Assembly: GCA_018342105.1 (NCBI GenBank)
Contig: JAFIRS010000151.1
Location: 124,001-188,000, forward strand
DNA: 64,000 bases
DNA from: Gonioctena quinquepunctata
Taxonomy: Eukaryota > Arthropoda > Insecta > Coleoptera > Chrysomelidae
Direction of reading: 5' to 3'
Of the stretch, positions 47,279-58,189 are shown piece after piece. The translations under genes were made by a program, and so were the position numbers. Each line of letters opens with the position of its first letter. The stretch's first letter is position 1. The notes under the pieces are model-generated. The model saw only the letters and a list, made by a program, of their open reading frames with translations. It had not been told where the DNA came from and did not search any database.

Positions 47279-48680
47279 AAAGTCAAGGTTCGTTAGGTTT
47301 CTTATTTTTTAGGCAATGGTTAAGGAAACTTGTAATTTAGATCACAAACCAAATAAGTAGCAATTTTTGTTTTCATTGTGATAATAGTTTCCTTCCTTTT
47401 GTTAAAAATTTTAATTAAATGTAGCGAATTACAAATTTACGTTTTTTCTCGATAACAGTCGCAGATGCATAAAAATTAGAAAATACAAAAAAATTCATAA
47501 ACCAAACAAAGAATCCATTGCATATGTTAGAATCCACTGGTGGCGTACTGCAAAAAAGTTTATGGTGCGAAAAAGGGCTTGACCCCTGAAAAAATATCTC
47601 CCTGTAGATTCTTTGAATCACTTGGCAAACTGGATGGACTAAAATGTAACCCATGTTTCAAATTTGATTTTAATATCGCAATAACTGAAAGAGCTATGAA
47701 GAAAAAAATAAAAAAATCTTGAAACTTCAATGCTCTGCAGATCGGTATTTTGACTTGAAAAATACGCCCCTGAAATCTTGATACTGAATTTTGAAACACC
47801 CTGTATATTACCAGGAGTTAACTATCAAGGAATACTCATCCCAGAAGAAGGAAATATTATTTTACAGAATTTTTCGGAAGCCGAGTATGCCAGTATGATT
47901 TGGATGTAAGATGTGGTAACGCCGCATAGTGTCCTACCCGTTGAAAACTATTTGAATAATGTATTCCCAATATGGATAAAAAATAATAGAAGAATTTATT
48001 GGCCACCTAACAGTCCGGACTTGACCCCTATGGATTCATTTTTCTGGGATTTCTAAAAGACATCGTTAATAATAATAATATTCAACTCATTAATGTCACG
48101 ATTCGATTTGAAATAGAGAAACTGAATGTCAATAATGAAGCAATTTCCAATGCACTTATACTTAAATATAAGAAGACGTTATCAATTATGCATTGACAAT
48201 AATGTTGGACAAAATGAACATATTTTATGAGTTATCATGTTGAATAAATCTTTGTTATCTATTTTCTATAAATATTTCTTCCTCACTGTAAACCATTTTG
48301 ATTATTCTATTGAAGAAATATCACTAAACAATCATAATATAGTTGTCATTTTCATAGCTTACTTCACAAATGTTAACTTTCATAGGTTAGGTATTTACCG
48401 TAACAACTTTTAATAACTCAAAAACGATACAAGATAATAGGGGTAACATATGGTATATTCTTGAAATCAGGAAAAAAATATCATTCCAAAAATACAATAA
48501 TGTATGGAGTATCCCATTTAATTTTTTTTTGTCCCCTGAAATCTGCATGCTACTGTATTCTTGATATAATTTTATCAAAATTAAGTTATAACCACACAAC
48601 TTTTACCATTTAACTTTTTTTTTCCACGGGCAATAATAACGATGATAAGGGGTGGGTAATTTATAGTGAATAAACCGGTA

Positions 48681-49569
48681 CATTAAATCAGGACTTTATC
48701 ACTTCGGCCTTATTAGATCAATATATCTGGAATTATCCATGAAACCTGTTAGAACATTATTGAAAAATATGTATTCTGAAAAACCAATTTTATTATGAGC
48801 AAAACAAAATCAAATAATTGTTTCGAAGATTCTGAAAAACCTGATTGTTATTTGTATCGGAATAGATGAAATTTCCGCTTAAATACATGTCACCGAATCT
48901 AGGAATGAATGTAATTCAAAGAATCAGATAAATAAATAATGATTTATAGCGTAGTATATGATAAGGTACTTGGAAAAAATACGACGTTTCTATTCAGAGA
49001 TGTATTTCTATACACATAATATGATCCATTCGAACTTGCTTAAGATTATGAGACACTCAAACGTTTCTCCTTTGCCCATTTCCTTATGACGTTTGCTATT
49101 TGATCAGCTTGACTGGATGTACTGCTCCTGAGAAGTTGCAAAATATCTCCTAACATGTCTACAGGAAACTTCTGGGCAACCACTCCCTGATGAAATATAA
49201 TAAATCAACTTGAAAACAATTGTACAAGGTAAATGATAAAAGACTATTTCCCTCATTATTTTTGAGCAAATCACATGGGCGAAATTTCAAACAGTGAACA
49301 AATCAAATCAGTTTTATAGTGATACAACGTTTTCTTGCTATTTATACTGATAAAACTACCAGTAGATTCGATATTGTTTTGCGATAAAACCACACTATGT
49401 CAACGCATTCAATTCATATATCATATATAATTCAATTCCTATAAGGAAACCAGATATGCAAAATTGATTGAATAAGGGATTTTGGTTATATACCTTTTTC
49501 AGCCGTTGAATGAGCCAAGTAAAGTAGTAAATGATATGACTCTCATATTCTTAGGCAATCAAGTAATGT
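48681..49569. other. AT-rich DNA, nothing recognised
   Basis: There is no gene or clear repeat. Confidence 0.4.
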
Positions 49570-49571
49570 TG

Positions 49572-49692
49572 TGGACTAGTGGTTATGTAACCAAACTTTT
49601 ACGCGAAGTCAAGCAACGTCGGGCGCGGATCGTCCTTGGATAGGTGACCGCTTGGGAACACCGCATGCCGTCGCGCGTCGTTGCCTTTTTAT
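49572..49692 (+). ncRNA. 5S-rRNA-like sequence, SINE head or pseudogene
   Basis: AAGCAACGTCGGGCGCGG, CCTTGGATAGGTGACCG and CTTGGGAACACCGCATGCCG match the internal control region and 3' half of insect 5S rRNA, followed by GTTGCC and a T run. The 5' half (GGACTAGTGGTTATGTAACC) is not 5S-like and instead looks tRNA-like. A 5S-derived SINE or chimeric polymerase III gene is the best reading. A working 5S gene is excluded by the unrelated 5' half. Confidence 0.7.
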
Positions 49693-49819
49693 AATTTTTT
49701 TCAATGATCATAGATACGTTGCCTTTTAACCATTTTTTTATGATCATAGATTAAATTTTTAACTATTCAATATTTCGATAATCAATTAGAACTACTTTTA
49801 AACATACTTTTTTTTTCAG

Positions 49820-49870
49820 ACTGTCACGCGAAAGTCTAGGATTTGATTCCTAGCAGTGGATCTTTTTTTT
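49820..49870 (+). repeat. tRNA-like T-arm fragment
   Basis: TCTAGGATTTGATTCCTAG forms a T-arm-like stem-loop with a box-B-like core (GGATTTGATTCC), followed by a T run. It lies 130 bp after the 5S-like sequence and could belong to the same composite SINE. The evidence is weak. Confidence 0.35.
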
Positions 49871-50644
49871 GTCAAAATGAGTTCCAGCTAAAATATTTTA
49901 TTCCATAGTAAAAAAATTATATATATTTTAAGTTTTTGAGTGAGATCAAGAGCAGTGAATAATCAGTATGAATGCATGAATCTGTGGAACGATTCCTTCG
50001 ATTTTGTATCGATAAGAATTGTTGTAACCTTCCACGTTGAGAATTTGAATATAACATGACACAGTTTTAAATGTGATTTGTGAAATATACTCATTGAATA
50101 TCATTCGTGCTAGAGAATTTCATCGCATTTTTTTTTAGTTTTCCCTGTAGGAAATTCAACTCGTGCATTTTGCGGCCTTATCACCTAAGATTAAACCACT
50201 CAAGCTGCGCTTTCGTGGTTTAATAAGATAATAAGACCGCAAATCGCACTCAGTAAAATTTACAGGCAGAATGCTTTCCCGAAATATTCAAAAAAATTCA
50301 GCGTATCACTTATGATGTTACTTTCGATAAAAAATGGACTGATTTGGGACTGTAATATGTCGATATTTTTTAATCTTAAAATTCAACAAACTCAATCGAT
50401 TTATGTGTCTAGACGAAAATAAAATTATATTTAAAAAAAAATAAAAAAAAATTTGTATGTTTCCTCCAAGTTGAAGCAAATGGATATCGAAAATTATACG
50501 TTGACCCCAGAAACGAGGTCGACGGATTTTTTTTGTAATCAACTCGTATATCTCGAACATTAACGCGCTCGCTCATTAATCGCCACCATTAATACACTAG
50601 TTGATTAAATAACTATTTATGTATAATGTAATAAATAATTAATA
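49871..50644. other. AT-rich DNA with one inverted repeat
   Basis: GCGGCCTTATCACCTAAGATTAAACCACTC is partly mirrored by GTGGTTTAATAAGATAATAAGACCGC (50170-50240), a hairpin of about 70 bp. No gene was recognised. Confidence 0.4.
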
Positions 50645-51060
50645 AGAAAACCTTGTTGAAGACAAGCTTTTATTCAAATGCACCAAAAAGTAAAAAATAA
50701 TTGCTTTGTATGTATGACGTAGGTTTTTCCTTGAGATATAGATTCAAAAGCTTGTCGCGCAAAGTTTTCAGCTCGTATACAAAAGCGACAAGCTTTTGAA
50801 TCTATAAATCACGGAATAACCTACGTCACACAGCCAAAGCAATTATTTTCACAAATCACACACAATCTCCGTCCCTGAAAACTCCCACATACCAATTTTG
50901 AATCAAATCGTACCATGATCACAAAACTCGTCCACCATCTTGTAGCCACCATTTTGTTATTTTTTACTTACAAAAATCTCATAATGCATTGTCACCGGTA
51001 TTATGAACACCTGCCAAATTTCAGCTCAATCGGATGTTGGCAGGTGCTCCAAAAAGGATA
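50645..51060. mobile_element. Palindromic MITE copy 2 plus one tandem-repeat unit
   Basis: 50645-50850 repeats the palindrome of 39378-39634 (GACAAGCTTTTATTCAAATG, ATGACGTAGG, AATAACCTACGTCACACA). 50875-51060 is the reverse complement of the 39 kb tandem unit plus its outer flank (CACCTGCCAAATTT against AAATTTGGCAGGTG). So the composite is present twice, with the tandem part in opposite orientation relative to the window. Confidence 0.75.
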
Positions 51061-51109
51061 ACAAATTTTGAACTGGAAAGAATGACATACGAACGAAGCA
51101 CGTTAAATA

Positions 51110-51880
51110 AAATCTTGTAAAAAAAAGCATAGGGTGCTTGATATCAGTTGTCTTGAATTTTTTATCGCTAGCTTTCGTAAAGGTAGAGTCATTATGAAAA
51201 GTACGTATAGAGAGCACTCCACGATTTTTTGGTTTTTTTAAACTATAATTTTATTTTTAACTTTTTGGTCCATATTGCTAAAAAAGCATGTTTTTTTTTT
51301 TTTTTTATTATTTTCAAAATTTTGCATATTGCATATTGTACAAAAGCATGTTTTTTTTTTTTTTAAACTATAATTTTATTTTCAACTTTTTGTCCCTATT
51401 CAAAAAACTTTTTAAATTTCCAAATACGGGAGAAAACTCATCGATTAATTCATCCACATGAGAAATATTTTACTAACTTTTGGTGAAAGTAGATGATAGG
51501 GGGGTCGATATGGCTGTTCAGCCTCTCCGTAGCTCAACCTATAAGGTCTTTTGTACATAACTTCCGGTGAAAGTACTAAAACAGTACCAGTGAATTCACC
51601 CAACCTTCGAAATATAAATTAGGCATTTTTACCAGTGAATTCACCAAGTTTTCTTAATAAGTTTTTTTTCTGACGATCTTGGTGGGAACACTGGGCCATA
51701 GCTATGAAATTATTGTATTGTCATCGGTTCTTAATATGTGTGCAAAATTTCAGATGATTCGGACGTCTGGAAGTGGGTGAAAATTAATTTCAAAGATTCT
51801 GTTACATACAATCATACATACATACCTACATACCTACAGGTGAAGCTAATAAAGCGTGTGTAAAAAATAATATTGGTGAT
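51110..51880. repeat. Dispersed repeat, copy 2 (copy 1 at 2970-3460)
   Basis: It shares GGTGCTTGATATCAGT, AATACGGGAGAAAACTC, TTCGGACGTCTGGAAGTGG and CTACAGGTGAAGCTAATAAA. It contains an internal duplication of AAGCATG plus a T run (51283-51302 and 51343-51363) and CATACATACCTACATACCTA. Confidence 0.65.
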
Positions 51881-52374
51881 ATCAAATATTGTTAACGTGC
51901 AAATAAACTAGCTTTAGGCGAGACCTATTTGCTTCTAATCCCAGAAATGCATTATATTTATTCAAATTCATTCGTCATTATTAATTTCATTATTTTACTT
52001 CAACTCAGTGGAGTCAAGGTAGAATAGGAACGTATTCCATGACGTTACCATAATTTATCAGGTTTCCGCAATTAGAGAAAAAAATAACATATGCTATTCG
52101 GCATAAAAGTGTGTTTAGATGGCTTAATTGGATGGCGAACTACTTAAGGGGTTGACCGTGAAACTGCATGCTAGCCACACAAATGTACAATTTCCATGTG
52201 TGCTGCAGGCGCGCGTACGGTTTCAAAAAATGTTCGGCTATAATAAGTACTTTTTTATCATACCTGCATCATAATCCTTGTTTGGTGAACTAAAATGCTT
52301 GCGAATTCTCAAGATTAAACACGCCGTGTTTTAAAGGAAAAAGCGTGCGAAATCTCAAGATTAAAACACTCGGA
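51881..52374. other. Unrecognised DNA
   Basis: No gene was recognised. GCGAATTCTCAAGATTAAAC and GCGAAATCTCAAGATTAAAA form a short direct repeat (about 52300-52365) leading into the palindromic array. Confidence 0.35.
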
Positions 52375-52677
52375 TTTCCGACTTAACATCTCCGAATTAT
52401 ATAATTCCGACTTAGTATTTCGGAATTCCGACTTAACATCTCGGAATTATATAATTCTGACTTACTATCTCGGAATTCCGACTTAACATCTCGGAATTAT
52501 ATAATTCCGACTTAGTATCTCGGAATTACGACTTATGTAATTCCGAGATGTTAAGTCGGAATTCCGAGGTACTAAGTCGGAATTCCGAGGTACTAAGTCG
52601 GAATTCCGAGATACTAAGTCGGAATTATATAATTCCGAGATGTTAAGTCGGAATTCCGAGATAGTAAGACGGAATTA
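52375..52677. repeat. Palindromic array of CCGACTTANNATCTCGGAATT modules
   Basis: The left half (to about 52528) has modules reading CCGACTTAACATCTCGG or CCGACTTAGTATCTCGG joined by GAATTCC or AATTATATAATT. The right half (from about 52537) is the same array reversed (CCGAGATGTTAAGTCGG, CCGAGGTACTAAGTCGG). The centre is GGAATTACGACTTATGTAATTCC. Each linker is itself a palindrome, so the region can fold both locally and as one 150 bp stem. Confidence 0.9.
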
Positions 52678-53388
52678 TGAAAAAAAAATCAGTGGCCCTT
52701 CTACGGCTTCGTAGTTTCTTCCCGATCCATAGCATTAACTTTTCATATTCTCTATAATACGAATTTCTGGATTTTTCTAGTATCAATTTTGATTCAGCAT
52801 CCTCGGATAACTCAGCATCCTCGGTTCTCTAGTCGACGCGTATATTTTTTCATAGAGTAGTTCGATTTCGATGATTTTTTTTTCATTTGATAGAGTATAC
52901 CTCGTTTTCATCTAGAGCCTCTGTAAAAATCTGACGCAGAAGTGCAATGCAAAGTTATTTCCACCGGAAGGACAGCATTTCAGAATGAGATACTTGTTAT
53001 TTTTTCTTGCGGGTGATTTTATACTACGTCCTGTTGAAAAAAGATAGAAAAAAACACCATCACCGATACTGGATGAGATCTTATTTAAGTGAACAAAAAG
53101 CTGTTGGGCCGACAGAGAAGTTATCATCATTTTTTATAGAGAAAGTTCTTTATAAACAATATTATCACAGTTGAGAACTGATACAAAATGAATTACGGTC
53201 ATCTTTCCGCAAAGTACCCACTTCCCGGGCGCTTTTTCTTTGAGAAGTTGTCATTGAACTCAACAACTAAATAATAGTATGAAAATCTAGGTACGTATGC
53301 TTTAGAAGAATGCAGTTGAATGCAACGAAATAACGATTCACCAATTTGACATTAAAATAGTTGACATTTTGCTATTTGAAAGTTTGCA
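52678..53388. other. Unrecognised DNA upstream of Crypton copy B
   Basis: There is no recognised gene. Confidence 0.35.
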
Positions 53389-53406
53389 TTGGTTTTGGTC
53401 GCGATT

Positions 53407-54330
53407 ATTGCAATGAATAATGGCAACAGTGAAAGCGAGTTTGAAAATGTGCCTGAAGAAATTTCAAATGCAGCTGCTGGTGCTGCTACAGCACAATTAT
53501 TACCTGAAAACCCAAAGTTTAGGTATGAAAACGTGTTTATAAATTGTTCACGAAATGGATGGAAGAAGTGCAAAACTATTACAGAGGACGTAATTTTGGC
53601 TTATTTGGCATGAAAATAAGAGATTTTGAATTATCTTCTATGTGGAGCATGTTGAAAAGTACCATTTTAGTGAAGAATAATGTAAACATAGCCACGTTAC
53701 CGAAGGTTATTGCATTTGTTAAAAGACAAAAAGTTGGTTATAAAGCAAATAAATCAAGTCTTCAGCAGCGAACAGATCAACAAATTTATTAGGGAAGCAG
53801 ACAATGAAACCTGCCTAATGCTAAAGGTAATTTTAACAAAAAATCCGATTGCAGGAAAAAAGTATCAACTTTGTTTTTACTTTTAAATGGCAACAATTAT
53901 TGGGGTAGCCGGTGCTTGTAGACGGGAAGAACTAACAAAAATGTCAATTGATTATATAAACGATAAGGAAGACATGTTGCTTGTGAAAATACCAGGTTCC
54001 AAAACACACATTGATAGAACATTTGTTGTAATTGGGCAAGAAAATATGGTATTGTATAGGCAATATTTATCTATACGGCCTTCCCATACTCCACACAACA
54101 TATAATTTGTTAATTACAAAAAACAGCTTGTTGGTGTTGGAAATCTAAAACTAAGGATTGCATAATTTTCAAAACTACCCAATCTTAAAAATTACACAAG
54201 CCATTGCCTTCGTCGAACTTCTGCTGATAACGGTGGAAATATCACAAATTTAAAGAGAGCATCAGTGAAAGCGATGTGACGTGATGACATCTTATCTACT
54301 CGTCCAAAAACAAACAGTATTCTCCGAACT
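53407..54330 (+). pseudogene. Crypton-like tyrosine recombinase relic, copy B
   Basis: The N-terminal region reads LLPENPKFRYENVF, EDVILAYLA, then in the next frame MKIRDFELSSMWSMLKSTIL, NNVNIATLPKVIAFVKRQKV and GYKANKSS, the core-binding region typical of insect Crypton recombinases. The catalytic domain starts at 53887: ATIIGVAGACRREELTKMSI carries the first Arg (53920-53922), followed by DMLLVKIPGSKTHIDRTFVV. After frame changes LKNYTSHCLRRTSA holds H-x-x-R near 54199-54216, then NGGNITNLKRA. The Tyr nucleophile segment is not found. There are at least three frame changes or stops. The product would have cut and rejoined DNA through a Tyr intermediate. Confidence 0.8.
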
Positions 54331-55202
54331 TGTTTCGTAAATTACTATTCATGTTCAATATTGACAAAAAACTTATTTATTCCTTTTTCATGATTTCACA
54401 CGAGAAAACGGTAATAACAAATTATATTTCTTCGGTAGGTAAACAAAATATTACTTTTTACTGAAGGTTGGATTATGTTCAACTTGGATAGCGATTAGAA
54501 AAATCGAATTAAACGGTTTTCTTCACATAAAGGATTCAATATAAAATTGAACCAGAAAATGGTAGATCTCAGGTGGATAGCGATGTTAGCCAAGCCTGTT
54601 TAGGTCGTGTTAATTTTTTACGCACTGGCAATCCAGGTTAGGAGCCTAGCAAAGTATAACTGGTGTCGCTATATCCGAGTGCAATTTACTGCGACAGTAT
54701 ACAGGAATGTGTACCGGCTCGTTCAAAAGAGCTGTGAGCCCACTGGACAGATTACTGTGTATTTTACTATTTTCATCTTTAGTTTGTGCGAAAAGTATGA
54801 CATTTAGCAACCATGGGAGAAGAAATAGTTGGGATGATGTATGATTCCATCGATTTCATTTTATTTTGAACAATCTAAAAATTATAAAAGTGGGATATGC
54901 CACAATAATTTGATCAAAATATCATGTTATTGGTCTCGACCCAAAATACGTATATAACTTTCCAATTTAAAGGGACTAACTACCATCTTTGGACGCAAGT
55001 ATCAAATGTCAATCTCTTATTCTTTTCGAGACCACCAAGCATATATTTGGATTTGGAGTATATATTCAGTAAAAATAAGGCCAACAAAAAACGATTCGAC
55101 CCTCCTAGTTGAAATAGACTACAATAAACTTACTATAAAGTAATAAATTTGGACCGATATATAGTTTGTACGTCTTTGTTAGCGTGATATAACTAAAAAC
55201 TA
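54331..55202. other. AT-rich DNA, nothing recognised
   Basis: There are short open frames only (for example 54607-54807 and 54924-55112) with no recognisable product. Confidence 0.35.
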
Positions 55203-55212
55203 CAGTACTATT

Positions 55213-56043
55213 GGCGAGGACACGAGAAATTATTATCGCTTTAAATATGCTCTAAAATACATAACGCATTTATAAATGTACCCAGAAATTTTTTTTTTGA
55301 GTCAAATTTCAATTACAGCAGTCCCCATTCGTTTTTGAAAATCGGCTAATTTTGAAGCTATGCCATAAGGCGGAAATAATAGCCAGTGACTCACCTTAGC
55401 TCGATCGTTCATTGTTGCAGCCTCCGCGCCACCGTCGATGAATATCAGTACAATTGCTAACCTCGACCACAAACGTTCGTTAAAATAGCGGCTGCTTCAA
55501 ATGCTCCGTTAGATCTATTGCCGAAATAAATTTGGCACCGGTGCGCTGTGTCCTCATTTAAAGCAAGCGGCATATCGCGATTATAGATTCAGGATATAAT
55601 AGATTTTTATTGTAAAATATTATATTATTTTGCCGCTCTTATTGTGTTGTTTCTGAACTAGTGACTGACGTCACTGACTATTATTTCCGACTCATGGTAT
55701 AGTAATATTTGCGCTCTTTATGACGTAAACGACCGAGCAGCCAATAGGCGTAATCGGATTGATTGTGATATTAAACGGCAATGTTGCTAAGTTTCTTAAA
55801 CAATAAATGTCAGAACTAGAACACTATTCGCATCTACAAGATTTGAAAATATGGCAACGTTGCAAAATTAATTGAAGCTGTCAACTGTGGGATTGGTTGA
55901 TCGGGTGATTACGTTACAACATTTTGCAATGGCGGAAGTAACAAGTTTTATAAAATAAAAAAAAATTAAGAAAATTACCAACAGAGTTTTCACAAGCTGT
56001 AAAACCAATTAAAAATATTTTGAAAATTTCGTGTCCTCGCCCA
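55213..56043. mobile_element. Putative MITE with TGGCGAGGACACGA ends
   Basis: TTGGCGAGGACACGAGAAAT at the left is mirrored by ATTTCGTGTCCTCGCCCA at the right. Inside, GGAAATAATAGCCAGTGACT pairs with AGTGACTGACGTCACTGACT and TATTATTTCC-type sequence (55371-55400 against 55660-55690). No transposase and no clear target duplication were found. Confidence 0.55.
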
Positions 56044-56353
56044 TTGTGTTGTGTATTGCAAAGATCGATATTCAAACTTCCATTAGTTGAACATTTATTC
56101 CGAATGGGTATCATTGAACTCATTTATAATTAACAATTCTCTCCGAACTGCACGAACTGTGTCAACTTCCCAATGATACATAACAACTTACTTGTTTCAT
56201 AATTTCAGTGCATTGTGGACTTCCGTCGGCTTGTTTCTACAAACGAAGTAATAAAATTGTTCCTGGCCAGCGACAGAAATGATACCATAGCCACGCTTAA
56301 TTACTCTTCCTATTGATGCAAATACAGTTTTCATTATTGTCATTATTCATTAA

Positions 56354-56361
56354 TGTCAGAG
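56354..56361. repeat. Target-site duplication of the 56362-58096 hAT, left
   Basis: TGTCAGAG is identical to 58097-58104. Confidence 0.93.
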
Positions 56362-58096
56362 CAGAGCCGGATTAAGAGAGGGGCAAACGGGGCTGCAGCC
56401 CCGGGGCCTCCACAAGAGAGGGGCCCCCACAATAGAAATTTTTAGGTAAAATTTCCTAACAAATACCGAAGGATATGCAAAATTATATATAAAAAATCTG
56501 ACAACGAAAGAGCAGTTCTCCCACTTTGTCCTCTAATTTTTCGTTTTGAACATTCAAAAGCGTGTTTCGTATTCTTGACAAAATCCATGGTTAATATTAA
56601 TCTTCGATCTGATGAATCTTGTGTATATGCGAGAAACAATCACCAAGTAAAACATCATACTATTATACAGAATATTATATCGTATCGAAATTAGCTGTAA
56701 AAACAAGAACAATTTTTATTTTTTTTTTGTTAAATGGAGGATTTTTTGTCTAATGTATTCTTCGAATGACACAAGCGATCTAGATTCACAATGACATTCA
56801 ATAATCATAAGCAAAAGAAAATAATATTTCAATTTATGAATATGATTGCATCAAATTATTTATAAGAGTCCTGTGCGCATTCCATAATAGAACAAAAGTT
56901 GCAAATTCTGTTGACTATTTTTCTGCCAATTCTACAAACACTTTGCCCGTCAATACCTGTTTTTTCTATTTATTGGCGTTGACAAGTGTCCGCTGAGTGG
57001 CGTGCTTGTAACAGAGAAATCCCCGAAATCTGAAAGGATGACATTTCGCAACAAATGTAAATCCTTCTGAAAAAGGACTATCGAAAAGACCAATCTAAGC
57101 TGTTCTACTATCAAATTCTTGAAAACCAAAATTTCAGAGCTACATTCCCAAACATTGAAATTACGGTGATTATTTTTTGACATTGCTAGAAACCAATGGA
57201 AACGTTCAATTGAAATAATTCATATACGTTTTGGCCAATCAATAGTGAGAATACCTAGAAAATTGTCGCGGGAATAATTTGAGGTATTTTGTTTTTATTG
57301 TCGGATAACCTATATTTTTAATTTGACGTCTGTCATCAATTTTCATGAAAAGTGAGAAATGAATCAAAACCGGTTTAGTACATTATATAATTTTGCGAGG
57401 AAATGTGTTTATGATCGTAACATCAAAAAATAATCTAAAGAATACCACACGAGAGTTCGCTATAGTAGAAAATAATTATCTAGATTTCTTTCTCAAACTT
57501 GTTGGCATTTTGCAATAGCCACTCGAGCCAGTTGTATCCCTTGTCTATTGCCTGGCAACAAGTTTTCGAAAATCTGTCGAATTATTTTCACTCTCTTGTG
57601 ATATTACAACTGAGAATGTACTTGGTTTTGATGGTGTCGAATTGAACTGGAAAGCGCTCATTTTCAAAAATGAAAAATGTAAAAAAATAGGCGAATTACG
57701 ATGAGACAAAGCCGCCTATCAAAGTTATCGCTTCTTAGCATTGAGAATGATTTTCTCCGGATGCTGGATTTGACCGAAATCATCAATGACATTTCGTCGA
57801 AAAAAGCTCGCAAGAATCCATTCTTTTACGCTGTAATTCAATTTATTTCTTGTATTTTATTATACCTACATATGCTCGTGTCGAAATAATTTGATTTGAA
57901 AAGGGAAACATTCTCAATTGAATATTGATAGAAAGATTTTTCTGTGAATTGAAAATTTTTATAAACATCCTGTTTATATTTTCAACAAATTAATATGATT
58001 TGTTCCGCAATAAATAAAAAAAAATGTTTGAAAAATAATTAAGGGCCTCCACTCCTTTGTTGCCACAGGGCCTCCACACCTTTTAATCCGGCCCTG
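56362..58096 (+). mobile_element. hAT element, 1.7 kb, internally deleted
   Basis: The ends CAGAGCCGGATTAAGAG and TTTTAATCCGGCCCTG are inverted. TGTCAGAG is directly repeated outside both, an exact 8 bp duplication. The end sequence CAG-GCCGGATTAA with nearby GGGGCCTCC differs from the other two hAT elements in this window, so it is a third lineage. Only the C-terminal piece of a transposase remains. Confidence 0.95.
57701..57862 (+). pseudogene. hAT transposase C-terminal fragment
   Basis: RQSRLSKLSLLSIENDFLRM, then DLTEIINDISSKKARKNPFF, corresponds to the end of the hAT dimerisation domain. It aligns with RLSNLTIMSIESDL and KKARKECF of the larger hAT here. The catalytic region and zinc finger have been lost, so the element is non-autonomous. 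Confidence 0.75.
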
Positions 58097-58104
58097 TGTC
58101 AGAG
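58097..58104. repeat. Target-site duplication of the 56362-58096 hAT, right
   Basis: TGTCAGAG is identical to 56354-56361. Confidence 0.93.
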
Positions 58105-58189
58105 TATAGTAAGTATTGTGTTGTGTAATTGTGAAGTGGAAATAAACGGGAATTTATTAGTCAAGTATTTTGATAAAGACGCATCTCAA

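Larger units (their letters stand above)
45089..47803 (+). mobile_element. Middle mariner-like element, nested in the outer one
   Basis: The ends CAGGTTGTTTCAAAAG and TTTTGAAACACCCTG are inverted. The complementarity continues for over 400 bp, for example GGGGCGTATTTTCCAGGTCA / TGACTTGAAAAATACGCCCC and TCTACAGGGAGA / TCTCCCTGTAGA. TA lies on both sides (45087-45088, 47804-47805). Deleting the element with one TA rejoins the outer transposase in phase, between FYDY and LPGV. It carries its own broken transposase, interrupted by MITE copy B. Confidence 0.92.
44412..48200 (+). pseudogene. Transposase of the outer element, split and broken
   Basis: The N-terminal part reads MVYSEEEKVQIYTCYIQNNK, then RAAKSAYRVLYPNCPPPPEN, and SRKPGRTARYTASVQ, a DUF4817-like helix-turn-helix layout. 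After a shift come NVADQVGESFSKIQRSLKK and ILWT. The first catalytic Asp codon is damaged by loss of one base (ACA AT GAG), shifting the frame. GVFRNKIVGPIFYDY is reached just before the insertion at 45088. Beyond 47806 it resumes LPGVNYQGILIPEEGN, MIWM-stop-DVVTPHS (second Asp retained, preceding Gln now TAA) and WPPNSPDLTPMDSFFWDF (third Asp), then a stop. It is not functional. Confidence 0.85.
44037..48678 (+). mobile_element. Outer Tc1/mariner-type element of a three-level nest
   Basis: Terminal inverted repeats of about 400 bp start CCGGGTTATTCACTATAAAT and end ATTTATAGTGAATAAACCGG, with TA at both borders (44035-44036, 48679-48680). The repeats reach inward to about 44437 and 48280 and therefore include the first codons of the transposase (MVYSEEEK). 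The coding region is split by a second element at 45089-47803. Without inserts the element would be about 1.93 kb. Confidence 0.9.

Noticed and set aside
49572..49692. Functional 5S rRNA gene
   Set aside because: Only the 3' half resembles 5S rRNA; the 5' half is unrelated.
52375..52677. CRISPR array
   Set aside because: There are no unique spacers of constant length. The modules are palindromic, mirrored around a centre, and the context is an animal nuclear genome.
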